Notes under the pieces: generated by a model
Database searches by the model: none
Told to the model about the DNA's origin: nothing
The model's input: only the letters and a program-made list of their open reading frames with translations
Position numbers and translations under genes: made by a program
Source: Streptomyces sp. NBC_00078
GTDB taxonomy: Bacteria; Actinomycetota; Actinomycetes; Streptomycetales; Streptomycetaceae
Assembly: GCF_026343335.1 (NCBI RefSeq)
Contig: NZ_JAPELX010000001.1
Span: 6,448,001-6,512,000, forward strand
DNA: 64,000 bases
Direction of reading: 5' to 3'
In this document: in pieces, positions 44,552 to 54,500 of the stretch
Layout of the letters: each line of letters opens with the position of its first letter
Position numbering within the stretch: the first letter of the stretch is position 1

Positions 44552-47500
44552 ATGCTCGGGCTCGTGGAGACCAGGTCCGTCAGTCCGGTGTTCGTCGGTC
44601 GCGCCCAAGAACTGGACACGCTGAACGATGCGCTCGCCCGCGCCGCCGCGGGCGAGCCGCAGGCGTTGCTGATCGGCGGCGAGGCCGGGGTCGGCAAGAC
44701 CCGGCTGGTCGAGGAGTTCGCCACCGCCGCCTGCCGGGCGGGCGCCGTCGTGGCACTCGGCGGGTGCGTGGAGATCGGCGCCGACGGACTGCCGTTCGCC
44801 CCGTTCTCCACGGCCCTGCGTGCCCTGCGCCGCGAACTGCCCGATCAGCTCGCCGCCGCGGCCGCCGGGCAGGAGGAGGAACTGACCCGCCTGCTGCCCG
44901 AGTTGGGCGAGTCCAGCGGAGGTCGCCACGACGAGGAGTGCATGGCCCGCCTCTTCGAACTCACCGCCCGACTCCTGGAGCGCGTCGCCGCCGACCGCAC
45001 CGTCGTCGTCGCCCTGGAGGACCTTCACTGGGCCGACGCCTCCACCCGCCACCTCCTCGCCTATCTCTTCCGCACCCTGCGCACCGGCCGCCTCGTCGTC
45101 CTCGCCACCTACCGCGCCGACGACATCCATCGCCGCCACCCGCTGCGCCCCCTGCTCGCCGAACTCGACCGGCTGCGCACCGTCCGCCGCATCGAGCTGG
45201 CCCGCTTCAACCGGGAGGAGGTCGGCCGTCAGATCGCCGGCATCCTCGCCGCCGAACCCGACCCGACTCAGGTCGACGAGATCTTCGAACGCTCCGACGG
45301 CAACGCCTTCTTCGTCGAGGAACTCGCCGTCTGCGCCCACGAGGGCTGCCGCACCGGACTCACCGACTCCCTCCGCGACCTGCTCCTGGTCCGCGTCGAA
45401 GGCCTGCCGGAGAGCGCCCAGCGGGTCGCCAGGATCGTCGCCGAAGGCGGCTCCACCGTGGAGTACCGGCTGCTCGCCGCTGTCGCCCGGCTCACCGAGG
45501 ACGACCTCATCGACGCGCTGCGGGCCGCGGTGAACGCCAACATCCTGCTGGCCACGTCCGCAGGCGACGGCTACCGCTTCCGCCACTCCCTGGTCCGCGA
45601 GGCCGTCAGCGACGATCTGCTGCCCGGCGAGCGCTCCCGCCTCAACCGCCGCTACGCCGAAGCCCTGGAGGCCGACCCCACGCTCGTCCCCGCGGGCGAG
45701 CGCGTCATGCGCCTGGCCAGCTACTGGTACCACGCCCACCACGTGGCCAAGGCCCTCCCCGCCGTCCTGGACGCCTCCGTCGTGGCCCGCTCCCGCCATG
45801 CCTACAGCGAACAACTGCGGCTCCTGGAGCGGGCGATGGAGCTGTGGGACACCGCCCCCGAGGAGACACGGGACCGGCTGCGCCCCATCGACTACACCGA
45901 GGTCTACCCTCCCTGCGGCTGCGACCCCGCCACCACGCCCCTGCGCTACCTCGACCTCATGGCCGAGGCCGCTGTCGCCGGTCGGCTCTCCGGGCAACGG
46001 GAACGCGCCCTGAAGATCACCAAGCGCGCACTGCATCTGCTGGGGGACGAGGGCGACCCGCTGCGCGCCGCCTGGTTCTGGGTCCAGCGCTCCCGGCTGG
46101 TGCAGGCCCTGGCCCGAGGTGACGGCTGGCAGGAACTCGGCACCGCCCAGCAGCTCATGCGCGGCCTGCCGCCCTCCGAGGTGCACGCCGAGGTGCTCGC
46201 CACCGCCGCCAACTGGTCGATGCTCCACGAACCCGGCCCCGACGCCCTCTCGGCCGCCGAGCGTGCCGTCGAGTACGCGCGCATGGTTGGCGCCCGCGAG
46301 ATCGAACTCAACGCCCGCCTCACCCTCGGCGGCCTCATGGTCGACGCGGGCTCCGCCGAGCAGGGCCTCGCGGAGATGTACGAGGTCAGGGACCGCGCTC
46401 TGGCCGAAGGCGTCTCGTACGTCGCCGGCCGGGCCTACGTCAATCTGCCCTCCGAACTCGACGCGGTCGGCCGCACCCGGGAAGCCGTGCCCCTCCTGCA
46501 GGAGGGCCTCGTCTACACCCGCAAGTTCGGTCAGTTGGACTCCGAGGCCTGGGTGTGGGCCAACCTCTCGGAGGCGCTGTACTCCCTGGGCCGCTGGGAC
46601 GAGGCCGCCGACGCCGCCGCGGGCGCCCTGCGCGTGGGGCTCAGCGCCAAACCCCAGGGCGGTGGCGCCGTGTGTCTGGCGCACGTCGCCCTCGGCCGCG
46701 GCGACCTGCCTGAGGCGGCCCGCCAACTGGCCTCCGCCCGCGCCTACTTGGGCACGCACGACCCCATGCCTCAGCACACGTTCCTCCTGTCCCGCATCGA
46801 GATCGGCGTGGCCGCCGGCGAGGGCCGGCTCCTCGACGCCCGAGCCGAACTGGCCCGCGCCCTGGTCCCCGACATTGCGCCCGGCACCCAGCGCTACGGC
46901 TGGCCCCTGCTCCTCGCCGCCGCGACCGCCGAGGCCGACGCCCGCACCCTGCCCGTCGCGGCGGCGGGCCGCGCCGAGGTTCTCGAACGGCTCCGCGAGG
47001 CCGCCAGGAAGACCACGACCGACGCCCCCGTCTGGCTCGCCCACGAGCGGTGGGTGCGCGCCGAACTCACCCGGGCCGAGGGCCACGACAGCGCCGACAC
47101 CTGGTCGGAGGTGGTGACCGCCTTCGAACGCCTGGACCGGCCCTACGACCTCGCCCGCGTCCGCCACCGCCTGGCCGAGGCACTCCTCACGGCCGGCGGC
47201 GAGGACGAGCGCGATCGTGCTGCCGAGCTGCTGCGACTGGCCCACGCCGTCGCCGACCACCTCGGTGCCCGCCCGCTCGCCGACGCCGTGGCGCTGCTCG
47301 CGCAGCGCGCCCGACTGGCCCTGGGCCGCGTCCCGGCCCAGCGGCCCGCCGACCCCGCCGAGGCCCTCGGCCTCACCAGCCGGGAACGCGACGTCCTGCG
47401 CCTGGTGGCCGCCGGCCGCACCAACCGCCAGATAGCCGAGGAACTCTTCATCTCCCCGAAGACGGCCAGCGTCCACGTCTCGAACATTCTGGCCAAGCTC

Positions 47501-47590
47501 GGCGTCTCAGGAAGAGGAGAGGCCGCCGCCGTGGCCCATCGGCTGGAGCTGTTCGCGACGGGGGACGGAGACCGGCTGGTCGCCGGATGA
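44552..47590 (+). CDS. Large LuxR-family ATP-binding regulator (LAL/MalT-like)
   Basis: A 1012-residue regulator taken from MLGLVETRSVSPVFVGRAQEL; the open frame upstream is built from an intergenic repeat and is not counted. N-terminal AAA domain: Walker A GGEAGVGKTRLVEEFA, Walker B VVALEDLHWADAS. The middle 500 residues are TPR-like helical repeats. The C-terminus has a LuxR HTH (LTSRERDVLRLVAAGRTNRQIAEELFISPKTASVHVSNILAKLGVSG). LAL regulators activate pathway genes in response to a ligand. No pathway lies beside it, and the signal is unknown. Confidence 0.88.
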   Translation: MLGLVETRSVSPVFVGRAQELDTLNDALARAAAGEPQALLIGGEAGVGKTRLVEEFATAACRAGAVVALGGCVEIGADGLPFAPFSTALRALRRELPDQLAAAAAGQEEELTRLLPELGESSGGRHDEECMARLFELTARLLERVAADRTVVVALEDLHWADASTRHLLAYLFRTLRTGRLVVLATYRADDIHRRHPLRPLLAELDRLRTVRRIELARFNREEVGRQIAGILAAEPDPTQVDEIFERSDGNAFFVEELAVCAHEGCRTGLTDSLRDLLLVRVEGLPESAQRVARIVAEGGSTVEYRLLAAVARLTEDDLIDALRAAVNANILLATSAGDGYRFRHSLVREAVSDDLLPGERSRLNRRYAEALEADPTLVPAGERVMRLASYWYHAHHVAKALPAVLDASVVARSRHAYSEQLRLLERAMELWDTAPEETRDRLRPIDYTEVYPPCGCDPATTPLRYLDLMAEAAVAGRLSGQRERALKITKRALHLLGDEGDPLRAAWFWVQRSRLVQALARGDGWQELGTAQQLMRGLPPSEVHAEVLATAANWSMLHEPGPDALSAAERAVEYARMVGAREIELNARLTLGGLMVDAGSAEQGLAEMYEVRDRALAEGVSYVAGRAYVNLPSELDAVGRTREAVPLLQEGLVYTRKFGQLDSEAWVWANLSEALYSLGRWDEAADAAAGALRVGLSAKPQGGGAVCLAHVALGRGDLPEAARQLASARAYLGTHDPMPQHTFLLSRIEIGVAAGEGRLLDARAELARALVPDIAPGTQRYGWPLLLAAATAEADARTLPVAAAGRAEVLERLREAARKTTTDAPVWLAHERWVRAELTRAEGHDSADTWSEVVTAFERLDRPYDLARVRHRLAEALLTAGGEDERDRAAELLRLAHAVADHLGARPLADAVALLAQRARLALGRVPAQRPADPAEALGLTSRERDVLRLVAAGRTNRQIAEELFISPKTASVHVSNILAKLGVSGRGEAAAVAHRLELFATGDGDRLVAG

Positions 47591-47603
47591 GAGAGGGGAC
47601 ACC

Positions 47604-47834
47604 GTGTTCAACGCCTTCGAGGAACTGTTCGCCCCCGGCCGCAAGCACACCCACGACGAAGAGAAGCGGCTGGAGCTGACCCGGGAGGACGTGGGGGACG
47701 CGGACCCAGGGCGCGGCCCGATAGATCTCTCGTCCGGCAAGGTCGTCGTACGACGGCCGAGCCCCGAGACGTCGCAGACGCCGGAGGTGCCGGAGGAGCG
47801 GGACGAGCCGGACGGGTCGAAGCCCACCGAATAG
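47604..47834 (+). CDS. Small soluble protein, DUF6191-like
   Basis: A 76-residue protein, GTG start 13 bases after the regulator. The segment MFNAFEELFAPGRKHTHDEEKRLELTRED and the GPIDLSSGKVVVR motif match small DUF6191-type proteins of actinobacteria. The Pro/Glu-rich tail looks disordered. Function unknown. Confidence 0.7.
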   Translation: MFNAFEELFAPGRKHTHDEEKRLELTREDVGDADPGRGPIDLSSGKVVVRRPSPETSQTPEVPEERDEPDGSKPTE

Positions 47835-47862
47835 CCGCGGCCGGCCAAAGAGCGGCAGCCTC

Positions 47863-49041
47863 CTACTTCACCTGCAGTTCCAGGATCCGGTCGTCCCCGC
47901 TCTTCGGGTTCCCCCGGCCGTCCGTGTTGCTGGTCGTCAGCCACAGCTTGTCGCCGCCCGCCGACACCACCGTGCGCAGTCGGCCGTACGTGCCGGTGAG
48001 GAAGGCCTGCGGGTCGGCCGAGGCCTTCGTGCCCTTCAGGGGTATCCGCCACAGGCGCTGGCCCTTCAGTCCCGCCATCCAGACGGAACCCTCGGCGTAC
48101 GCGATGCCGCTGGGGGAAGCGTCGTCCGTGTGCCACTGGGCTATCGGGTTGTGGTACTTGGAGTCGGACGACCTGCCCTCGGCGTCCGGCCAGCCGTAGT
48201 CGTCACCCGGCTTGATCGCGTTCAGCTCGTCCCAGGTGTCCTGGCCGAACTCCGAGGCGAACAGGCGTTGTTTGGAATCCCAGGCGAGGCCCTGCACATT
48301 GCGGTGGCCATAGGTGTAGACGGGGGAGTCCGGGAACGGGTTGCCGGGAGCCGGTTCGCCCTCCGGGGTCAGACGCAGGATCTTGCCGCCCAGGGACTTC
48401 TTGTCCTGGGCCAGGCCACGGTCACCGCTCTCGCCCGTGCCCGCGTACAGCATCCTGTCCGGGCCGAAGGCGATGCGGCCGCCGTTGTGGATGTAGCCCT
48501 TGGGTATGCCCTTGAAGATCGTGTCGGGCGCGCCCAGCTGTTCACCCGAGGGCTTCTTCGCGTCGTACAGCATCCGGACGATGCGGTTGTCCGAAGGCGA
48601 GGTGAAGTACGCGTAGATCATGTGGTCCGAGGCGTAGTCCGGGGAGAGGGCGATGCCGAGCAGACCGCCCTCGCCGGCCGGGGAGACGCCGGACACGGCG
48701 CCGAGTTCGGTCTTCTTGCCCGTCTTCTCGTCGACCTTCGTGATCGTCCCCTTGTCGCGGGATGCGACCAGCAGGCCGCCGTCGGGCAGCGGGGTGAGGC
48801 CCCAGGGGGTGTTCAGGCCCGTGGCGACCGTCCGCAGCACCTTGACCGACCCCTTGGCGGGCGGGGCCTGCTCGGCCGACTGTTGCGAGGGGGACGAGTT
48901 CGCCGTCGTACTCCCCGGCGTCCTGCCGTCACCGGCACCGGCGGACCCCCCGCCTCCTCCTCCTCCTCCTCCGGAAGAGCAGCCGGCCGTCAGCAGGAGC
49001 GCGGTCGCGGCCAGCACGGCCGGCACAGCTCGTCGTAGCAC
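47863..49041 (-). CDS. PQQ-dependent sugar dehydrogenase-like lipoprotein
   Basis: A 392-residue lipoprotein. The GTG start follows GAAGGGA; the signal ends in the lipobox LLTAGC, followed by a Gly/Ser linker. The mature part is a six-bladed propeller of the soluble aldose dehydrogenase (Asd/GSDH) group: GLNTPWGLTPLPDGGLLVASR, GGLLGIALSPDY, HNGGRIAFGPDRMLYAGTGE, YGHRNVQGLAWD. Related enzymes oxidise aldoses with PQQ, but PQQ genes are often absent in Streptomyces, so the activity is uncertain. Confidence 0.87.
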   Translation of the reverse strand: MLRRAVPAVLAATALLLTAGCSSGGGGGGGGGSAGAGDGRTPGSTTANSSPSQQSAEQAPPAKGSVKVLRTVATGLNTPWGLTPLPDGGLLVASRDKGTITKVDEKTGKKTELGAVSGVSPAGEGGLLGIALSPDYASDHMIYAYFTSPSDNRIVRMLYDAKKPSGEQLGAPDTIFKGIPKGYIHNGGRIAFGPDRMLYAGTGESGDRGLAQDKKSLGGKILRLTPEGEPAPGNPFPDSPVYTYGHRNVQGLAWDSKQRLFASEFGQDTWDELNAIKPGDDYGWPDAEGRSSDSKYHNPIAQWHTDDASPSGIAYAEGSVWMAGLKGQRLWRIPLKGTKASADPQAFLTGTYGRLRTVVSAGGDKLWLTTSNTDGRGNPKSGDDRILELQVK

Positions 49042-49191
49042 GATCTTGGTCCCTTCGGGCGGCGGTCCATCGGCAGGTTCTACTTGTCTTACACCGCTCG
49101 CGCCCCGCAGGTTCCCGATCAACCGATCCAGAATCCGAGGCGCCGCAGCCACCCCGTCCGTTTGCGGTCTCGCGACCGTGGTTTCCGCTTC

Positions 49192-49219
49192 CCGGGATCC
49201 CTGCGGGCCAGGATCCCGG
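49192..49219 (-). terminator. Hairpin after the aldo-keto reductase
   Basis: CCGGGATCC (49192-49200) and GGATCCCGG (49211-49219) form a perfect 9-bp stem with a 10-nt loop, about 50 bases past the AKR stop on the minus strand. Confidence 0.5.
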
Positions 49220-49268
49220 CTCGGTCACGATCTCCCTCCCGGCGGCTCCGGGGATGTGGCTGCTGCGG

Positions 49269-50267
49269 TCAGTCCCAGGATCCCCGTGCGGCGGGCAGCG
49301 CCGCCACCTCGGTCAGGTCCTGGGGTGTCAGGCTCAGCGCCGTGGATGCCGCGTTCTCCGTGGCCCAGCGTTCCCGCTTGGTGCCCGGGACCGGGATCAC
49401 ATGCCGCCCCTGCGTGAGCACCCAGGCCAGGGCCACCTGAGCGGGCGTGACCCCGTCGCCGTGGCGGGCCGCGACGCGGCGCAGGCCCGCCACGATCGGC
49501 TGGTTCGCGGCCATCATCTCCGCGGTGAAACGGGGGTGGCGGGCGCGGACGTCGTCCGGTTCGAATCCCTCACCGGGTGTGAGCGTGCCGGTCAGGAAGC
49601 CGTTGCCGAGCGGCATCGCGGCCAGGAAGCCGACGCCGCGCGCCTCGCACCACGGCAGCAGCGCCTCCAGCGCCTCCGGCGACCACACCGACAGCTCGGC
49701 CTCCACCGCGCTCACCGGGAACACCTGCTGCACCCGCTGAAGCTGCCTGATCGTCGCGTCGTGCAACCGCCCGCCGGGCCTGCGGCCGCCCCGCGCACCG
49801 ACCGCGCACAGCCCCAACGCCCTCACCTTTCCCGCCCGGACGAGCTCCGCCATCGCACCCCACGTCTCCTCGACGGGCACCTCGGGGTCCGCGCGATGCA
49901 GCTGGTAGAGGTCGATGACGTCCGTCTGCAGGCGCCGCAGCGACGCGTCACAGGCGCGCTTCACATAGCCGGGGCGGCCATTGGCCACGATGTGCTGCTC
50001 GCCCACCAGCAGCCCCACCTTCGTCGACACGAAGGCGTCCTCGCGCCGCTCCTTCAGCACCCGCCCCACCAGCAGCTCATTGGTGAACGGGCCGTACATG
50101 TCGGCCGTGTCCAGGAGCGTCGAGCCCGCGTCCAGCGCGCGCTGCACGGCCCTGACCGACTCGTCGCCCCGCTGCCGCGACCCGCTGTACGCCCAGCTCA
50201 TCGGCATGCACCCAAGGCCGACGGCCCCCACCTCGAGCGCCCCCGCGCCGATCGTCCTGCGCTCCAC
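49269..50267 (-). CDS. Aldo/keto reductase
   Basis: A 332-residue AKR, GTG start after GAGGGAGGG. The catalytic tetrad is visible: Asp-Tyr in DTADMYGP, Lys in STKVG, His in YQLHRAD. The start VERRTIGAGALEVGAVGLGCMPMSWAY and the end QGRHVIPVPGTKR (NADPH binding) match YghZ/Gre3-like AKRs. The reduced carbonyl is unknown. It is divergent from the 2-hydroxyacid dehydrogenase. Confidence 0.92.
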   Translation of the reverse strand: MERRTIGAGALEVGAVGLGCMPMSWAYSGSRQRGDESVRAVQRALDAGSTLLDTADMYGPFTNELLVGRVLKERREDAFVSTKVGLLVGEQHIVANGRPGYVKRACDASLRRLQTDVIDLYQLHRADPEVPVEETWGAMAELVRAGKVRALGLCAVGARGGRRPGGRLHDATIRQLQRVQQVFPVSAVEAELSVWSPEALEALLPWCEARGVGFLAAMPLGNGFLTGTLTPGEGFEPDDVRARHPRFTAEMMAANQPIVAGLRRVAARHGDGVTPAQVALAWVLTQGRHVIPVPGTKRERWATENAASTALSLTPQDLTEVAALPAARGSWD

Positions 50268-50342
50268 CTGCTCGTGACCCTCCCTCTCCAGGCCCCCCAA
50301 CCTAACCTCTGCACTCCTACGGGCCTGACATAGCCTCCTGAC

Positions 50343-51305
50343 ATGACTGCTGACCTGACTCCTGACGTGTGGCTTCCCCTCCCGCCGGACACCGTCGAAG
50401 GGCTTCCCGAGGGCCCCAACTACCGCTTCTGGGACGGCGCCGACGAGTTCCCCGCAGACCCGGCCGACTGCGCCTACTACGTCGTTCCCTACATGAAGCC
50501 CAGTGAGGTGGCCGTACGTCCCCTGCCCGAGTTGCACGGTGTGCAGGTCGTGCAGACGCTGTCGGCCGGCATCGACAACGTCGTACCGGGCCTGAAGCAC
50601 CTGCGTCCCGGCGTTCAGGTGTGCAACGCGCGCGGGGTGCACGAGGCGAGCACCGCCGAGCTCGCGCTCACCCTGATCCTCGCCTCGCTGCGCGGCGTCC
50701 CCGACTTCGTGCGCGCCCAGGGCCGCGGAGAGTGGCTCGGCGGGTTCCGGCCCGCGCTGGCCGACCGGAACGTCCTCATCGTGGGATACGGGTCGATCGG
50801 ATCCGCGATCGAGGACCGGCTCGTTCCGTTCGAGGTCGCGCGGGTGGCGCGCGTCGCGCGCTCGGCGCGCACCACGGTGCGCGGTCCGGTGCATCCGCTC
50901 TCCGACCTGCCCGCCCTGCTCCCCGAGGCGGACGTCGTCGTCCTCGTCACGCCCCTCAACGAGTCCACGCGCGGCCTGGCGGGCGCCGACTTCCTGGCGC
51001 GTATGAAGGACGGCGCGCTCCTGGTGAACGTCTCCCGCGGCCCCGTGGTCGACACCAAGGCGCTGCTCGCGGAGGTGGAGACCGGTCGTATCACGGCCGC
51101 CCTCGACGTCACCGACCCCGAACCGCTGCCGCGTGAGCACCCCCTGTGGCGCGCGCCCGGCGTTCTCATCAGCCCCCACGTCGGCGGGCCCACGTCCGCG
51201 TTCCTGCCCCGCGCCAAGCGGCTGCTCGTGGACCAGTTGACCCGATTCATGAACCGGGAGCCGCTGCGCAACGTGATCCTTACGACAGGCGCAACCGGCG
51301 CGTGA
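50343..51305 (+). CDS. D-2-hydroxyacid dehydrogenase
   Basis: A 320-residue NAD-dependent dehydrogenase. The nucleotide fold motif is VLIVGYGSIGSAIEDRL. The catalytic Arg is in LLVNVSRGPVVDTKALL, Glu in TDPEPLPREHPLW, and His in LISPHVGGPTS. The SerA-like layout without an ACT domain points to glyoxylate/hydroxypyruvate-type reductases; the substrate is not fixed. The stop lies in the first of two 21-bp direct repeats. Confidence 0.9.
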   Translation: MTADLTPDVWLPLPPDTVEGLPEGPNYRFWDGADEFPADPADCAYYVVPYMKPSEVAVRPLPELHGVQVVQTLSAGIDNVVPGLKHLRPGVQVCNARGVHEASTAELALTLILASLRGVPDFVRAQGRGEWLGGFRPALADRNVLIVGYGSIGSAIEDRLVPFEVARVARVARSARTTVRGPVHPLSDLPALLPEADVVVLVTPLNESTRGLAGADFLARMKDGALLVNVSRGPVVDTKALLAEVETGRITAALDVTDPEPLPREHPLWRAPGVLISPHVGGPTSAFLPRAKRLLVDQLTRFMNREPLRNVILTTGATGA

Positions 51306-51366
51306 CCCCATGGAGTTGAGCGTCCCGCGTGTGACCCGCGCGAAGGGCGCAACAGGCGCGTAATCC
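51288..51366 (+). repeat. Two 21-bp direct repeats at the end of the 2-hydroxyacid dehydrogenase gene
   Basis: Copies at 51288-51308 and 51346-51366 (GGCGCAAC-x-GGCGCGT) match at about 18 of 21 positions and are 58 bases apart. The first copy contains the stop codon. It may be a slipped duplication of the gene end. Confidence 0.7.
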
Positions 51367-51560
51367 GTTTCCGGTACCCTCCGCAACCTTGCGGACGCGG
51401 TCCGTGCTCGCGTTTCCACTGGTCGTCACGGAGCGTAGAGGAACTATGTCCCTGAGTGACGAGACTGGTGTATCGTCCGAGCAGGGGCTGCGCCGCGCAC
51501 CTACGGCGCCGGGGATGGACATTTCAGACTGTGAGGGGGGCGACGGACTATGCACGGCCC

Positions 51561-54500
51561 ATGGACGAGCGATCCGACGCGACGGGGCCGCCGACGGCGA
51601 CCCTGGCGTACGGCCGCGTGCAGACGCGGTCACCACGGCAATCACGGCTGCCGTCACGGCCATCACCACCGAATTCACGGCAGCCGCCGCAGGCATGCGC
51701 ACCCAGCGCACCGGGACCCGGGAGCGACGCGGACCTGGAGGGCCCGGTGAGCTCGCCCCCGCCTCCCACGACCACCCTCGACGGAGCGCTGCGGGCACAG
51801 CCCTCGTCAGGGGCGCTGCGGCCCCGTCCGCCGGTCGTCGGCGGGCGGCCCTGCATGGTCCACCAACTCGTCCTGGCTCTGGTCTGCGCGGGATACGCCG
51901 TCGGTTCCGCGTTCGACTGGGGTTCGGACTATGTCGCGCTGGTCATGGGTGATTTCGGACTGAGCGCCGCAGCGGCCGCCGCCGCCGTGTCGCTCTTCCT
52001 GTACGCGCGCAGCCGCCGTATCCGCTTTCGGCCCGCCTGGCTGCTGTTCTCCCTCTCCTCGGTGATGGCCGCCCTCGGCAACGCGGTCTGGGGATGGTAC
52101 GAGGTCGTGCTGGGGGAGCCGGTGCCCACTCCCAGCTATGCCGACCTGTTCTTCCTGTGCTTCGCGCCGCCCGCGATCGTAGGCCTCCTCGTGCTCGCCA
52201 AAAGGCCGGTCACCAAAGCCGGTTGGGTCTGCCTCGCGCTGGACGCCTGGCTGATCGGCGGCTCGCTGCTCACGCTGTCGTGGAGCCTCGCGCTCGCCCA
52301 GGCGGCCAAGTTCGACGGGCCGAGCGTCGCGCACACCGCGCTGTCGCTCGCGTATCCGCTGCTGGACATCGCCCTGGTCAGCATGGTGCTCGCGCTGCAC
52401 TTCAGGCGCTCGGCGGTGAACCGCACCGCGGTCAACACCGCCATCGGCGCGCTGGCACTCACGGTGATGTGCGACGCCCTGTTCACCTCACCGCTGCTGC
52501 ACAACAACTACCACTCGGGCCAGTTGCTCGACGCCGGCTGGTTCGCCGGCTCCCTGCTCCTCGCGTACGCGCCCTGGGCCGCGCGCCCGAGCGGACGGGC
52601 GGAGGCCGACGGCCGCGAGTCCGACGGGTACACCCGCGTGGTGCACGAACACCTGCCGGGCCAGCGGGGCGGCGCCCACCAGCACCATCCGGCCCCCCAG
52701 GGAGGTGATCACAGCCGGTATCCCGCCTCCCGGCCCATCGCCGGCTCCCTGGCCGCCCTCACGCCCTACCTCGCCGCCGCCGTCTGCACGCTGGGGATCC
52801 TCTACAACGTCCTCAACGGCCGCAGCGTAGACCGCGTGGTGCTCCTGACCGGCGGCACGGTCGTGCTCGCCCTCGTGGTGCGCCAGGGCATCATGCTGCT
52901 CGACAACATCACCCTCACCCAGGAACTGGCGCAGAAGGAGAACCACTTCCGCTCCCTGGTGCTCGGCTCCAGCGACGTCATCATGATCGCCGCACCCAAC
53001 GGCATCCTGCGGTATGTCTCCCCGGCCGCGGCCGGGGTCTACGGACGCCCCGCCGAGGATCTGGTGGGAACGGAACTGGCCAATCTCATCCACCCGGAGG
53101 ACCTCGGCTGCGTGGTGCACGAGGCGCGCCGCTTCCTCGCAGCGAGCCCGCTGGAGGAATCCACCACGCGCATCGAGTGCCGCTTCCGGTCCGGCGACGG
53201 CGGCTGGCTGAACGTCGAGTCGACCGTCAACCGCCACCACGGCGGCCTCATCTTCAACAGCCGGGACGTGACCGAAAGGGTGCGCCTCCAGGCGCAGTTG
53301 CAGCACAACGCCGAGCACGACCCGCTCACCGACCTGCCCAACCGCGCCCTGTTCACCCGGCGCGTCCAGCAGGCCCTGTCGGGGCGCCGCTCCACGGACC
53401 GGGGCGCCGCGCTGTGCCAGACGGCGGTCCTCTTCATCGACCTCGACGGCTTCAAGGCCGTCAACGACACGATCGGGCACCAGGCCGGGGACGAGCTGCT
53501 CGTCCAGGCCGCCCGCAGACTCCAGGAAGCGGTCCGGCACGGGGACACCGCCTCCCGGCTCGGTGGCGACGAGTTCGCGGCCCTGATCGTGGGGGACGGC
53601 ACCCGTGACCGCTCCGCGCGCGAGCGTCACATCCTGGAGCTCGCCGACCGCCTCAGGCTCACGCTCTCGCAGCCGTATCTCATCGACGGCAACGATGTCC
53701 GGGTGGCCGCGTCCATCGGTGTCGCCTTCGCCGAACCCGGCCTCGGCGCAGGAGAGTTGCTGCGCAACGCCGACCTCGCCATGTACCGGGCCAAGGCGGG
53801 CGGCAAGGGCCGCGTCGAGCTGTACGCCCCCCAGATGCAGCAGGACGTCGTGCGGAAGGCGGAAATCGCCACGCGCCTGCGTGCCGCGCTGCACGACGGC
53901 GAGTTCTCGCTGCTGCACCAGCCCGTCGTCTGCCTGGAGGACGGCCGGATCACCTCGGTCGAGGCGCAGGCGCGCTGGAGGTCCTCGCAGGGGGTGCTGT
54001 TCACCCCGGCCGAGTTCCTGCGCGTCGCGGAGGACAGCGACCGCACCGCCGAGCTGGGCCGCTGGATGCTGGAGGAGGCCGTGGAGCAGGCCGCCGAGCG
54101 GACCGCGACGGGGCTCGCCGTGCCCGTGGCCGTCCGGGTCGGCGCCCGGCGGCTGCTGGACCGGTCGATGCCGCTCGGCTCGATCGAGGCCCTGCTGACC
54201 CGGCACGGGCTGCCGTCCGGATCGCTGGTGATCGAGCTGTCCGACACCGACCCACGGGTCTCCCTGGACGAGCTGGAGCGGAGACTGGGCGCTCTGCGAC
54301 GGCTCGGTGTCCGGATCGCCCTGGACGGTTTCGGCGGCGGCTTCGCGGCGATCACGGCACTGCGCAGACTCCCCGTCGACGTGCTGAAGCTCGACCGCAG
54401 CCTGGTCGAGGGCGTCGTCGAATCCGCGCGGCTGCACAAGATCACCAGTGGGCTGCTCCGGATCGCCGGAGACCTCGGGCTGCAGTCCGTGGCCGACGGT

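Noticed and set aside
44513..47476. Long open frame antisense to the LuxR-type regulator
   Set aside because: Codon-bias mirror of a gene with clear Walker and LuxR motifs; no domain in the antisense product.
49550..49600. GGTTCGAATCCC resembling a tRNA T-arm
   Set aside because: Lies inside the aldo-keto reductase gene; no acceptor, D or anticodon arms fit around it.
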